This document shows, one piece after another, positions 43,550 to 52,385 of a stretch of 64,000 bases of DNA; the first letter of the stretch is position 1, and every line of letters begins with the position of its first letter. The notes beneath the pieces were generated by a model that was not told the DNA's origin, made no database searches, and saw nothing but the letters and a program-made list of their open reading frames with translations. The position numbers were made by a program, and so were the translations under genes. The DNA is from Anaerotignum sp. MSJ-24 (GTDB lineage Bacteria; Bacillota; Clostridia; Lachnospirales; Anaerotignaceae): the NCBI RefSeq assembly GCF_018918145.1, contig NZ_JAHLPX010000003.1, positions 1 through 64,000 of the forward strand, in the 5' to 3' direction.

Positions 43550-44410
43550 ATGAACCTTTTTAAAAAGAAAAAAACATATATAAATATTGTCCGCTCGCAG
43601 GAAAGCGAACTTAAAGAGCTTCCCAAAATACCGGACGGAACATGGGTAAAATGTACTCATTGCGGAAAAACAATTTATCAGAAGGAGCTTACCGAATATA
43701 AGATCTGTCCGGAATGCGGAGGCCATTTCAGAATAGGCGCAATGGATAGAATAGCCATTACCTGTGACGAAAACAGCTTTGAGGAATTCAATGCCGGGCT
43801 TACATCGCTCAATCCCATAGACTTTCCGAAATATGATGAAATAATAAAAAACGCACAGGAAAGAAGTGGGCTTAAAGAGGGTGTTGTTACGGGAAAATGC
43901 CGTATAGAAGGCATAGAAATAATACTCTGTGTTATGGACAGCAACTTTATGATGGGCAGTATGGGCTCGGTTGTAGGCGAAAAAATAACAAGAGCCTTTG
44001 AAAAAGCAACGGAGGAAAAGCTCCCTATCATAGTGTTTACAACCTCCGGCGGTGCAAGAATGCAGGAAGGAATTATATCTCTTATGCAGATGGCAAAAAT
44101 AAGTGCCGCTGTAAGACGACATTCGGACAAAGGCCTTCTCTATATAACTGTGCTTACAGATCCCACAACAGGCGGAGTAACAGCAAGCTTTGCAATGCTC
44201 GGCGACATAATACTTTCCGAGCCGGGAGCAACAATAGGCTTTGCCGGAAAGAGAGTTATTGAGCAGACAATAAGACAGGAGCTTCCAGAAGGCTTCCAGA
44301 CGGCAGAATTTCAGCTTAAGCATGGCTTTGTTGATAAAATCGTCAAGAGAAAATATCTCAAAATGGTTCTTGCAAAGCTGTTAAGACTGCATGGATATAA
44401 GGAGGTGTGA
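43550..44410 (+). CDS. accD: Acetyl-CoA carboxylase, carboxyltransferase beta subunit
   Basis: Transfers the carboxyl group to acetyl-CoA together with AccA. The 286-residue protein begins with a four-cysteine zinc ribbon (CTHC, CPEC, residues ~28-51) followed by the crotonase-fold core with [11 protein letters not shown] and [17 protein letters not shown] precedes the ATG. Two bases separate it from accA. Confidence 0.97.
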   Translation: MNLFKKKKTYINIVRSQESELKELPKIPDGTWVKCTHCGKTIYQKELTEYKICPECGGHFRIGAMDRIAITCDENSFEEFNAGLTSLNPIDFPKYDEIIKNAQERSGLKEGVVTGKCRIEGIEIILCVMDSNFMMGSMGSVVGEKITRAFEKATEEKLPIIVFTTSGGARMQEGIISLMQMAKISAAVRRHSDKGLLYITVLTDPTTGGVTASFAMLGDIILSEPGATIGFAGKRVIEQTIRQELPEGFQTAEFQLKHGFVDKIVKRKYLKMVLAKLLRLHGYKEV

Positions 44411-44412
44411 CA

Positions 44413-45210
44413 ATGAGCGAGGCATATAAAAAGGTTGAAACGGCACGTCTTGTCACAAGACCGAGAGCATCGGAATTTATAAAAAATATATTTGACGATT
44501 TTATTAAACTCCATGGAGACAGATATTTCGCCGATGACAAAGCTATAATCGGCGGCATTGCCACATTAAATGGTATGCCTGTAACGGTAATCGGTGTTGA
44601 AAAAGGTCATACCTTGGAAGAAAATATAAAGCGAAATTTCGGCTCTCCTAATCCGGAAGGCTATCGCAAGGCGTTAAGGCTTATGAAACAGGCTGAAAAA
44701 TTCCATAGACCTATCATAACTCTTGTAAATACGCCGGGAGCGTACTGTGGCATAGGTGCGGAAGAAAGAGGCGAAGGAGAAGCCATAGCAAGAAACCTGT
44801 TTGAAATGGCGGAGCTTAAAACGCCCATAATCAGTATATTTATCGGCGAAGGCGGCAGTGGAGGTGCATTGGCACTTGCTGTCGGAGACGAAGTCTGGAT
44901 GCTTGAAAACGGTATGTATGCGGTGCTTTCTCCTGAGGGGTTTGCAAGTATTCTCTGGAAGGATTCTTCAAGAGCGGCAGAGGCTTGCGATTTATTAAAG
45001 CTCACGCCGGAGGATCTTTACAGACTGGGCGTTATTGAAAAAATAATACCTGAGGCATCAAACGGTATAGCAAACAATCTTCAGTTTACAACGGAGATTA
45101 TGAAAAAAGAGCTTATTAAAAAACTTAATGAGTTAAATAAGCTTGATATGGATACACTTCTTGAAAACAGATACAACAGATTCAGAAAATTCGGTGAATT
45201 CAGCGAATGA
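44413..45210 (+). CDS. accA: Acetyl-CoA carboxylase, carboxyltransferase alpha subunit
   Basis: Partner of AccD. The 265-residue protein is shorter than the E. coli form (319), as in many Firmicutes. It shows [33 protein letters not shown] and [13 protein letters not shown] chose ATG 44413, seven bases after AAGGAGG; GTG 44407 overlaps that site. Last gene of the fab operon, followed by a terminator. Confidence 0.97.
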   Translation: MSEAYKKVETARLVTRPRASEFIKNIFDDFIKLHGDRYFADDKAIIGGIATLNGMPVTVIGVEKGHTLEENIKRNFGSPNPEGYRKALRLMKQAEKFHRPIITLVNTPGAYCGIGAEERGEGEAIARNLFEMAELKTPIISIFIGEGGSGGALALAVGDEVWMLENGMYAVLSPEGFASILWKDSSRAAEACDLLKLTPEDLYRLGVIEKIIPEASNGIANNLQFTTEIMKKELIKKLNELNKLDMDTLLENRYNRFRKFGEFSE

Positions 45211-45216
45211 TTTTTA

Positions 45217-45248
45217 AGTCAGTCATTAGAAATAATGGCTGATTTTTT
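45217..45248 (+). terminator. Terminator of the fab-acc operon
   Basis: Stem AAGTCAGTCATTA/TAATGGCTGATT with G-U pairs, loop GAAA, followed by six T. Confidence 0.88.
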
Positions 45249-45261
45249 ATGCAATAAATTA

Positions 45262-45290
45262 TTGACAACAAATGAATGTATGTTTACGAT
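45262..45290 (+). promoter_or_regulatory. Asparaginase promoter
   Basis: Perfect -35 TTGACA, 17 bases, -10 TACGAT. Confidence 0.72.
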
Positions 45291-45324
45291 ATCTGTAATA
45301 TTATGAAATATCGAGGTGTAAAAT

Positions 45325-46329
45325 ATGAAAAAAATATTGCTTATCGGTACCGGCGGAACTATTGCCTGCAAAAGAAGCGACGAAGGTCTTAAGCCTGTAA
45401 TCACTTCTGAGGAAATAGCCTCGTATGTTCCCGATGTTAATAGCTTTTGCGATATAGACAGCGTTCAGATAATGAATATAGACAGCACAAATATGCAACC
45501 AAAGCACTGGCTGAAAATGGCGGAAACAATTGAGGAAAATTATGATAAATATGACGGTTTTGTTATATGTCATGGAACCGACACAATGGCATATACAGCA
45601 GCGGCACTGTCTTATCTCATACAGAATTCATCAAAGCCAATCGTCATTACAGGTGCTCAAAAGCCCATAGACATGGAAAATACCGATGCAAGGATAAATC
45701 TTACCGACAGCTTAAGATATGCGTCAAGCGACCGCTCAAGCAATGTAAATATTGTTTTTGACGGAAAGGTAATAGCAGGAACAAGAGGAAAAAAGGTCAG
45801 AACAAAGAGCTACAACGCTTTTTCAAGCATAAATTTTCCCTATATGGCAACTGTTCAGGAGCAGAAAATTCTTTATTATATAACAGATGAAAGCGAAAAT
45901 ATACCCGTTGAATTCAGTCATTCACTGGATACAAATGTGGCTCTGCTCAAGCTTATTCCGGCTACGGATGCATCTCTGCTGGATTATATGGCAGAGCATT
46001 ATGATGCGGTCATAATAGAATCATTTGGCGTTGGAGGACTGCCAAGCTATGAAAACAGCGATTTTTATAATGCCGTAAGCCATTGGACGGATATGGGTAA
46101 AACGGTTGTTGTTGCAACACAGGTAACAAATGAAGGCAGCAACATGACGGTCTATGAGGTCGGGAGAAATATCAAAAAGGAATTTGGACTTCTTGAAACC
46201 TATGACATGACGCTTGAGGCTGCAGTAACAAAAATGATGTGGATATTGGGAAGGACCAAAAATCCAAAGGAGATAAAAGAGCTTTTTTATAAAACAGTAA
46301 ATAAGGACATTCTCTGGAAACAACAGTAA
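45325..46329 (+). CDS. ansA: L-asparaginase, type I
   Basis: Hydrolyses asparagine to aspartate and ammonia. The 334-residue enzyme has the two threonine motifs of the family, GTGGTIACKR near the N terminus and ICHGTDTMAYTAA near residue 85, and ITGAQKP. No signal peptide is present, so it is cytosolic, as type I enzymes are. CGAGGTG precedes the ATG. It probably forms its own transcript. Confidence 0.95.
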   Translation: MKKILLIGTGGTIACKRSDEGLKPVITSEEIASYVPDVNSFCDIDSVQIMNIDSTNMQPKHWLKMAETIEENYDKYDGFVICHGTDTMAYTAAALSYLIQNSSKPIVITGAQKPIDMENTDARINLTDSLRYASSDRSSNVNIVFDGKVIAGTRGKKVRTKSYNAFSSINFPYMATVQEQKILYYITDESENIPVEFSHSLDTNVALLKLIPATDASLLDYMAEHYDAVIIESFGVGGLPSYENSDFYNAVSHWTDMGKTVVVATQVTNEGSNMTVYEVGRNIKKEFGLLETYDMTLEAAVTKMMWILGRTKNPKEIKELFYKTVNKDILWKQQ

Positions 46330-46382
46330 ATGTTTACGAAATAATACTTTTGTGTTTTACATATAGACATATTTAGGCTTTT

Positions 46383-47121
46383 ATGCAGACAAATGATCAA
46401 AAATTTTACGAAGGTACAAATGGAATTGCGGTTCTTCTTATTCACGGAATTACATCCGGAGCGGCACAGATGATACCAATGGCAAAATTTTTAAATGACT
46501 ACGGATATTCGGTCTGGAGTGTAAACCTTGCCGGACACGGTACATATGGAGGATTTGCTGCATACAACCTGTGAGAACATGATAATAAAGGCTGAAAACG
46601 ATTATCAGTATCTCAAAAAGCATTATGATAAGGTTTTTGTCGGCGGACTTTCGACAGGCGGCTGCCTTTCGCTTTATCTTGCCGCAAAGCATCCGGAAAT
46701 TGCCGGAATTATTCTGGTATTGTCACCGCTCAGACTTTGTGAAGGAACATTTATGACAGCGGAATATCCCGAAGACCAGCTTTATTTCCACAGACCTATG
46801 GACGGAAAAGTTGGTTTATTCAAACAGTATCATATACATTATGAGGATATAGCCGTAAATATATTTAAGGAACTTGAAAAACTTATGGCTATTATAAGAG
46901 AGGCCGGCTTTATGACACAGGTAAAATGCCCGGCGATAATAATACAGGCGAAGAATGACGCTGTTGCCGATCCGGATAGTGCACAGAAGATATATGACAG
47001 CATTTTCTCGGAAATAAAGGAGCTTTACAGACCGGAAACAGGCGGACACAGCATAGTTCCGGAAGAGGAAAGACATGAAGCATTCAGGCGTGCGGCAATG
47101 TTCCTTGAGGCACTCAAATAA
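46383..47121 (+). pseudogene. Alpha/beta hydrolase (esterase/lipase) with a frameshift
   Basis: Two overlapping frames together encode one ~245-residue monoacylglycerol lipase/carboxylesterase-like protein. The first frame (46383-46574) gives LLIHGITSGAAQM and NLAGHGT; the second carries on from about 46550 as EDLLHTTCENM, the nucleophile motif GLSTGG, the Asp in KNDAVADP and the His in GGHSIV. The switch falls right after GHGT, so one base was gained or two were lost near 46545-46555. All three catalytic residues lie in the second frame. Sequencing error is the alternative. Confidence 0.82.
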
Positions 47122-47150
47122 AAAATATTAAAAAAATTTGTAAAATATTA

Positions 47151-47179
47151 TTGACAAAGGTAAATCCAAGTGTTAGTAT
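47151..47179 (+). promoter_or_regulatory. Promoter of the ilvE leader
   Basis: Perfect -35 TTGACA, 17 bases, -10 TAGTAT. Transcription should start near 47186, with a ~340-base leader before ilvE. Confidence 0.72.
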
Positions 47180-47213
47180 ATAACAAAATTATTCAGGAAG
47201 GAGAAAGAACAAT

Positions 47214-47375
47214 ATGTCAGCAGCTTGTTTCATTATCTGCATACTATCAATTATTAGCATTATTTGCTCACTAATTATTGTCATTAGAAGCATTAGTGCT
47301 ATGTGTCGTGCAGAAAAAACAGTTGATGATAATGTTCTTGATTGCCATGTATCTTACGCATGTTTATGTGATTGA
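47214..47375 (+). CDS. 53-residue Ile-rich peptide, putative ilvE leader peptide
   Basis: A 53-codon ORF with AAGGAG upstream. Residues 6-28 contain 11 isoleucines (FIICILSIISIIC, then LIIVI), and both leucines in it use CTA, which is rare in the neighbouring genes. The rest is hydrophilic with several cysteines, ending ACLCD. It lies between a consensus promoter and a terminator in front of the branched-chain aminotransferase gene. Ribosomes starved for isoleucine would stall here, the pattern of a translational attenuator. Because the same stretch could be a membrane helix, a small membrane protein is the alternative. Confidence 0.55.
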   Translation: MSAACFIICILSIISIICSLIIVIRSISAMCRAEKTVDDNVLDCHVSYACLCD

Positions 47376-47423
47376 TACATAGAAAATTCCGGCAGAAGGA
47401 TAATTTCAAAATTTGTTTTTTTC

Positions 47424-47456
47424 GGACTTACGGCGTATAGCTGTAAGTCCTTTTTT
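47424..47456 (+). terminator. Terminator/attenuator in the ilvE leader
   Basis: Stem GGACTTAC/GTAAGTCC with an internal partly paired loop, followed by six T, 49 bases after the small ORF and 69 bases before ilvE. An upstream hairpin with arms GTATC/GATAC (47349-47378) covers the end of the small ORF. Confidence 0.82.
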
Positions 47457-47524
47457 CATGCAGGCGAAAAAAGAAAGAAGAAAAAGAAAAAATTCAGAGG
47501 GTATTAACGAGAGGAGAAAAAATC

Positions 47525-48598
47525 ATGGAAATAAGAATCGAGAAAACACAGACACCTAAAACTAAACCCGGTAAGGGAGCAGACCTTCCCTTCGGACATA
47601 TATTTACAGACCACATGTTCATCATGGATTATGATGACGGACAGGGCTGGCATGACGCAAGAATCGTTCCTTTCGGACCCATTTCAATGCATCCCGGTTC
47701 AACAATCCTTCACTACGGTGCAGGTGCATTCGAAGGATTAAAGGCATACAGAAAGGCAGACGGTACATGTCAGCTTTTCAGACCGAGCGAAAATGCAAAA
47801 CGTATGGAAAAATCAGTTGACAGACTTTGTCTTCCTCATATCGATGCAGCAACAGTTCTTGAAGCAATCGAAACATTCGTTACATTCGAGCAGGACTGGG
47901 TACCTTCAGATCCCGGAACATCACTTTATATCAGACCTTTTGAATTCGGATGTGATGAGCCCATCGGACTTCACGGAATCAAAAAAGCAAAATTCATGAT
48001 CATCACATGTCCCGTAGGCAACTACTACAAAGAAGGTCTTAAACCTGTAAAAATTGCAATTGAAGAGCATGATGTTCGTGCAATCAGAGGCGGTACAGGA
48101 GATTGCAAGGTTGGCGGTAACTACGCAGCAAGCAACAGAGCAGAGCACGTTGCAGAAGAAAACGGCTTTACACAGGTTCTCTGGCTTGACGGTGTTCACC
48201 AGAAATATATCGAAGAGGTTGGCTCAATGAACGTAATGTTCAAGATCAACGGCGAAGTAATCACACCTAAGCTTACAGGTTCGGTTCTTCCGGGTATCAC
48301 AAGAAAGAGCGCAATCGAGTTCCTTACATCAAAGGGTTACAAGGTAACAGAAAGACTTATTTCAGCAGAAGAGGTTGTTGATGCAGTTAAGAACGGTACT
48401 CTTGAGGAAGCTTGGGGAACAGGAACAGCAGCAGTTGTTTCACCTATCGGTGTTCTTCATTATGAAGGCGTTGATTACAAAATCAACAACAACGAAATCG
48501 GAGAGGTTTGCCACACACTTTATGAAGGACTTACAGGAATCCAGTGGGGCAGAACAGAGGATACATTCGGTTGGACAGTACCCATCAAAAAGAACTGA
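47525..48598 (+). CDS. ilvE: Branched-chain amino acid aminotransferase
   Basis: Pyridoxal-phosphate enzyme exchanging amino groups between Glu and Leu, Ile or Val. The 357-residue fold-type IV protein shows HYGAGAFEGLKAYR, KVGGNYAASNRAEH with the PLP-binding Lys in this region, EEVGSMNVMFKI and GSVLPGITRKS. GAGAGGAG precedes the ATG. Codon use (ATC, TTC, GGT) suggests high expression. It lies behind a leader with an Ile-rich ORF and terminator. Confidence 0.96.
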   Translation: MEIRIEKTQTPKTKPGKGADLPFGHIFTDHMFIMDYDDGQGWHDARIVPFGPISMHPGSTILHYGAGAFEGLKAYRKADGTCQLFRPSENAKRMEKSVDRLCLPHIDAATVLEAIETFVTFEQDWVPSDPGTSLYIRPFEFGCDEPIGLHGIKKAKFMIITCPVGNYYKEGLKPVKIAIEEHDVRAIRGGTGDCKVGGNYAASNRAEHVAEENGFTQVLWLDGVHQKYIEEVGSMNVMFKINGEVITPKLTGSVLPGITRKSAIEFLTSKGYKVTERLISAEEVVDAVKNGTLEEAWGTGTAAVVSPIGVLHYEGVDYKINNNEIGEVCHTLYEGLTGIQWGRTEDTFGWTVPIKKN

Positions 48599-48650
48599 TA
48601 TATATAATGTAAGAAATTTTAAAAAAGATAATAAAAAAGCTATATAGCCG

Positions 48651-48676
48651 GCACCTTATGATAAGCCATAGGGTGC
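48651..48676 (+). other. Hairpin after ilvE
   Basis: Arms GCACCTTATG/CATAGGGTGC (two G-U) with a 6-base loop, followed by A-rich rather than T-rich sequence. It could be a weak terminator or part of the leader of the next gene. Confidence 0.45.
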
Positions 48677-48692
48677 ATGGCAGTTAAAATAA

Positions 48693-48745
48693 TCAACTAA
48701 TAAAAACCAACTAAGAATAACTATACCAACTAATAAAAATCAACT
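48693..48745 (+). repeat. Short direct repeats upstream of the GldA-like gene
   Basis: CAACTAATAAAAACCAACT (48694-48712) and CAACTAATAAAAATCAACT (48727-48745) differ at one base. The core YCAACT occurs four times with 14, 19 and 14 base spacing. It may be a regulator site just before the ribosome binding site. Confidence 0.7.
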
Positions 48746-48762
48746 TAAAGGAGTGCATTGAA

Positions 48763-49857
48763 ATGAAAGATTACCACATTTTTATTCCAAATTATACTGT
48801 GGGAGCTGAATGTTACAAGGAGATTCCCTGGGCCACAAGAAAATATGGAAAAACAGCCGTTGTTATCGGAGGAAAAACAGCAATGGCTAAGGTAAAAGAT
48901 GCACTGTTAGAAGGTATAGCTGGTTCTGATGTAAAAATAACTGATTTTGTATGGTATGGCGGAGAGGCAACATATGAAAATGCTGATGCTCTTATTGCAA
49001 TGGACGCTGTAAAGAATGCGGATATGATTTTCGCAGTAGGCGGTGGCCGAGTTATGGATACTTGTAAGGTAGTAAGAGAGAAGTTGGATAAACCTTTATT
49101 CACATTTCCCACAATCGGCTCTAACTGTGCTGCATCAACATCAATCGCAGTTATTTATCATCCGGACGGAAGCGTAAACAATTATTTCTACGGCATTGAG
49201 CCCGCAGATCATATTTTTATCAATACAAAGATTATTGCTGAATCACCCGATCATCTTTTCTGGGCAGGTATCGGCGATTGTATTTCAAAAGAGCTTGAAG
49301 CAGAGCTTTCAATAAGAGGCCACAAAGCATCTCATACACCTTTAATGGGAAATGCAATGAGCAAAATCTGTATCGATCCCCTTATCGAGTACGGTAAAAA
49401 GGCTTATGAAGATTGCAAAAACAATGCCGTTTCTTACGAACTTGAACAGGTTGTTCTTGATATTATCATTACAACAGGTTATGTTTCAAACTTTATGACA
49501 ACAGAAAACGATTATTACTATAATAGCTCAATCGCTCATGGCTTCTACAATGGTACATCAGTTATTCCTAACTGTATCAAAAACCATTTACATGGCGAAA
49601 TCGTTTCTTTCGGCAGCCTTGTACTTCTTACATATGATAAGAACTATGCCGAATGCGACAGAATTATGGCATTCCACAAAGAAATGGGACTTCCTGTATG
49701 TATGGAAGACATCGGACTTACAGATGCAGACCTTCCCGCAGTTGCAGAAAGATCATCTATCACAAAGGAATGGACTTGTGTTCCTTATGAATTAACAAAG
49801 GAAAAATTCATTGCAGCTATCAGAGAATGCAGCGAAAGAGGCAAATGCTTTAAATAA
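48763..49857 (+). CDS. Iron-type dehydrogenase, GldA-like
   Basis: A 364-residue NAD-dependent polyol/alcohol dehydrogenase of the glycerol dehydrogenase-like branch. Visible are the cofactor motif FAVGGGRVMDTCK near residue 92, TIGSNCAASTSIAV, and metal ligands in GIGDCISKELE, SSIAHGFYNG and NHLHGEIVSFG. AAAGGAG precedes the ATG. The substrate is unknown; glycerol-1-phosphate dehydrogenases and hydroxyketone reductases are related. Single gene after the repeats and before a terminator. Confidence 0.88.
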   Translation: MKDYHIFIPNYTVGAECYKEIPWATRKYGKTAVVIGGKTAMAKVKDALLEGIAGSDVKITDFVWYGGEATYENADALIAMDAVKNADMIFAVGGGRVMDTCKVVREKLDKPLFTFPTIGSNCAASTSIAVIYHPDGSVNNYFYGIEPADHIFINTKIIAESPDHLFWAGIGDCISKELEAELSIRGHKASHTPLMGNAMSKICIDPLIEYGKKAYEDCKNNAVSYELEQVVLDIIITTGYVSNFMTTENDYYYNSSIAHGFYNGTSVIPNCIKNHLHGEIVSFGSLVLLTYDKNYAECDRIMAFHKEMGLPVCMEDIGLTDADLPAVAERSSITKEWTCVPYELTKEKFIAAIRECSERGKCFK

Positions 49858-49900
49858 TTATTGATATATGGATAATTCATATATATTTTAGGGGAAAAGC

Positions 49901-49940
49901 AAGAAGGCGGTCAGGCAGTTGACTGCCTTCTTAGTTTATA
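49901..49940 (+). terminator. Terminator after the GldA-like gene
   Basis: Arms AAGAAGGC/GCCTTCTT with an inner GTCA/TGAC pair, followed by AGTTTAT. Confidence 0.7.
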
Positions 49941-49986
49941 TAAAATCGTTAGCCTTGACTTTTATAAAACTATGTTGGATAATAAA

Positions 49987-50006
49987 TTATACCTATAAGG
50001 GTATAA
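49987..50006 (+). promoter_or_regulatory. CsoR-type operator before the decayed csoR
   Basis: TTATACCTATAAGGGTATAA is an inverted repeat with arms TTATACC/GGTATAA, of the pattern bound by copper-sensing CsoR. It lies 15 bases before the csoR remnant. Confidence 0.7.
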
Positions 50007-50020
50007 TGGAAGTGTGATTT

Positions 50021-50291
50021 ATGAAACAGTGTATGGATTCCGACAATCTGCACAGAAGGTTGAAAAAAATAATCGGTCAGGTTCAGGCGATAGACAGAAT
50101 GGTTGATGAGGATATTCCCTGCGAAGATGTGCTTTCGCAGATAAATGCTGCAAAATCGGCTTTGCATAAGGTCGGACAGGTTGTGCTGACATATCAAGCA
50201 TTGCGTAAGGGACGGCATTGAGCATGGTGATGCCGACAAGACAATAGAGAGCTTTACAAAGGCCGTTGAACGTTTCGCAAACATGAATTAA
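50021..50291 (+). pseudogene. Frameshifted CsoR-family copper-sensing repressor
   Basis: The first 55 codons encode a normal CsoR N terminus (HRRLKKIIGQVQAIDRMV, with the metal Cys in IPCEDV). After VVLT the frame breaks; in another frame the rest follows as HIKHCVRDGIEHGDADK and ends RFANMN at 50289-50291, giving the His and second Cys of the Cys-His-Cys copper site. A net loss of about two bases near 50190 explains this. The full gene would encode ~91 residues, the family length. Followed by a broken metal ATPase with its own operator. Confidence 0.82.
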
Positions 50292-50377
50292 ATATTAACC
50301 GGATTTTTGATACGTCCGTATGTGAGAATATACAAGCTATATTTTTACATATGGGCGTATTTTTTTGTAAATACATG

Positions 50378-50406
50378 TTGACAACATATACCTCTATAGG
50401 TATAGG
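50378..50406 (+). promoter_or_regulatory. Promoter with CsoR-type operator before the ATPase remnant
   Basis: TTGACA, 17 bases, TATAGG. The spacer holds TATACCT-CTAT-AGGTATA (50387-50404), a perfect inverted repeat similar to the operator at 49987, so both units were controlled by the same repressor. Confidence 0.72.
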
Positions 50407-50423
50407 AAGGAGCAAATACATAT

Positions 50424-51217
50424 ATGGAAAAACTTGAAGAGTTTCTTGAAAAGGGAGGCATAAAAAAGGATATAACTTTTCTTGTTATATCGGCGATAGC
50501 GTTGGTTATAAGCATGACAGGAGCAATAAAGCTGCCGTTTGATGCCGCTTATATTGCCATAGTGCTTTGCGGAATACCTATTATTCTTGAGGCTGTAATA
50601 GGTCTTGTGACCGCGTTTGATATTAAAGCGGACGTTCTGCACTTATTGCATCGGTTATAATTGGCGAAAACTTTGCCGCAGGCGAGGTTGCTTTTATTAT
50701 GCAGCTCGGTGCTCTGCTTGAAGAGCTTACCGTTGCAAAGGCAAGGGAAGGCATTGAAAAGCTTGTTCATCTTACACCGCATACAGCAAGAATAATAAAG
50801 GACGTTCATGCCGGTTGTTTACCTGAGGATAAGATGAATTGGATTGACAAATATCAGTCCGAAAACGAACAGGTTTGTATGATAGGTGACGGCGTAAATG
50901 ATGCACCTTCGCTTAAAAAAGCCTATGTCGGTATAGCTATGGGTGGTATAGGCAGTGATATTGCCATTGATGCGGCAGACATAGCACTTGTGAATGATGA
51001 TATAAAGGAGCTTCCGCATTTGGTAGGTCTTTCAAGAAAAATGATGAGAACAATAAAATACAATTTTATATTCTCAATGATATTGAACTTTGTGGCTATT
51101 GTTCTTGACATAACAGGTAAGCTGAATCCTGTTGTAGGAGCACTTGTACATAACGCAGGTTCGGTAGCGGTAATAATCAATTCGGCATTGCTTTTGAAAT
51201 GGAGAAGTAAAAAATGA
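50424..51217 (+). pseudogene. P1B-type metal-transporting ATPase remnant
   Basis: Fragments of a Cd/Zn/Cu ATPase of about 620 residues. The first 78 codons give the first membrane helices; near 50640 the frame shifts, and the second frame continues [13 protein letters not shown] and [25 protein letters not shown]. At about 50803 it jumps in frame to [10 protein letters not shown], the end of the P domain, followed by [14 protein letters not shown] and the last helices. The actuator domain, the CPC-type metal site, the phosphorylated Asp in DKTG and the nucleotide domain are all missing (roughly 350 residues). It cannot be active. Confidence 0.88.
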
Positions 51218-51250
51218 TAGTAAAATGGCTTCTTCTGTAATATAAAATTG

Positions 51251-51279
51251 TTTATATTTCCGCCGATAGATGTTATAAT
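51251..51279 (+). promoter_or_regulatory. Promoter of the DUF1275 gene
   Basis: TTTATA, 17 bases, TATAAT. Confidence 0.6.
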
Positions 51280-51314
51280 ATCCACATATAACACTATAGC
51301 GGAGGTGATGTAAT

Positions 51315-51983
51315 ATGGACAGAGCAAAACAGGCATCGGAATCAATAGAGCTTGGCATTGCACTTGCATTGTCGGGCGGTATGATGGACGCATATTCGTA
51401 TGTTATGCGTGATAAGGTATTTGCGAACGGTCAGACCGGAAATATAATTTTGTTTTCAATAAATGTTGCAGAAAGAAATTTTAGTACGGCATTTAATTAT
51501 TTTTGTCCTATTGTAGCCTTTGTTGTGGGAATAATATTTGCAGAGGCAGCAAGGAAAAAGGTTGGTAAAAGACTTCATTGGCGACAGACAGCTGTACTTA
51601 TTGAATCGATAATGCTGTTTTTTGTTGCTTTTATCCCGACGGATCTTAATCTTCTTGCGAGCAGTCTTATATCGCTTGTATGCGGTGTTCAGGTGGAAAG
51701 CTTCCGTAAAATACACGGAAGGGCATTGGCAACAACAATGTGTCTTGGTAATCTGAGAAGCGGAACGCAAAATATATATGAATATATAAGATATAGAAAC
51801 AGAGAAAAGCTGAAAAGCAGTATAATTTATTACGGTGTTATAATTTTCTTTGTTATAGGTGCTGTTTTGGGAAATTTTCTTGTAAATGTATTTGGAATAA
51901 GGGCTATTTTATTTAGCTCGGTGTTGCTTCTTATTTCATTTATAATTATGTTTGATGACAGAGAAAATAAAAATAAAAAATAA
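51315..51983 (+). CDS. YoaK-like DUF1275 membrane protein
   Basis: A 222-residue integral membrane protein with about six hydrophobic segments. The DUF1275 signature is visible: GGMMDAYSYV near residue 20, NGQTGNIILFSI, and a second half VESFRKIHGRALATTMCLGNLRSG. The function of the family is unknown. GGAGGTGATG precedes the ATG. Single gene, convergent with the HxlR gene across a shared terminator. Confidence 0.9.
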   Translation: MDRAKQASESIELGIALALSGGMMDAYSYVMRDKVFANGQTGNIILFSINVAERNFSTAFNYFCPIVAFVVGIIFAEAARKKVGKRLHWRQTAVLIESIMLFFVAFIPTDLNLLASSLISLVCGVQVESFRKIHGRALATTMCLGNLRSGTQNIYEYIRYRNREKLKSSIIYYGVIIFFVIGAVLGNFLVNVFGIRAILFSSVLLLISFIIMFDDRENKNKK

Positions 51984-51990
51984 AAATTAG

Positions 51991-52018
51991 TCCACAGGTA
52001 TAATCAAATATCTGTGGA
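51991..52018. terminator. Bidirectional terminator between DUF1275 and HxlR genes
   Basis: Arms TCCACAGGTA/TATCTGTGGA with T-runs on both sides. The hxlR-family stop codon (52004-52006) lies in the loop. Confidence 0.85.
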
Positions 52019-52375
52019 TTTTTCGTTTTCACAGGGATTTTGCACATTCATATGCTCAAAATACAGACTGCCCCAATCCCTTAAGGCGGTTATTATGGGG
52101 ATAAGTGTTTTTCCGAACTCGGAAAGTGAATATTCGGTTTTCGGCGGCACAACCGGATAAAGTACACGCACAATAAGATTGTTTGCTTCAAGCTCCTTAA
52201 GCTGACTGCTGAGCATTTTCGGCGTTGCCTGCGGAATAAGCCTTTGGAGCTGGCTGAAACGCAGTGTTCCGTCCTTTATCAAATGCCACAATATTATAGC
52301 CTTGTATTTTCCGCCGATGATGTCCATTGCGGCTTCAACGGTGCAGTGGTAGGAATTTATTTTAGAGTTCTCCAT
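52004..52375 (-). CDS. HxlR-family transcriptional regulator
   Basis: A 123-residue winged-helix regulator with the HxlR pattern: YHCTVEAAMDIIGGKYK, ILWHLIKDGTLRFSQL, TPKMLSSQLKELE. The Cys near residue 11 is at the position where YodB/HypR-type members sense disulfide or electrophile stress. It is transcribed away from an Old Yellow Enzyme-like reductase, a common target of such sensors. The stop lies inside the terminator hairpin. Ligand unknown. Confidence 0.9.
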   Translation of the reverse strand: MENSKINSYHCTVEAAMDIIGGKYKAIILWHLIKDGTLRFSQLQRLIPQATPKMLSSQLKELEANNLIVRVLYPVVPPKTEYSLSEFGKTLIPIITALRDWGSLYFEHMNVQNPCENEKSTDI

Positions 52376-52385
52376 TTATATCACC

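Noticed and set aside
47376-47524. T-box riboswitch before ilvE
   Set aside because: No T-box sequence of the AGGGTGGNACCGCG kind and no specifier stem is visible in the leader.
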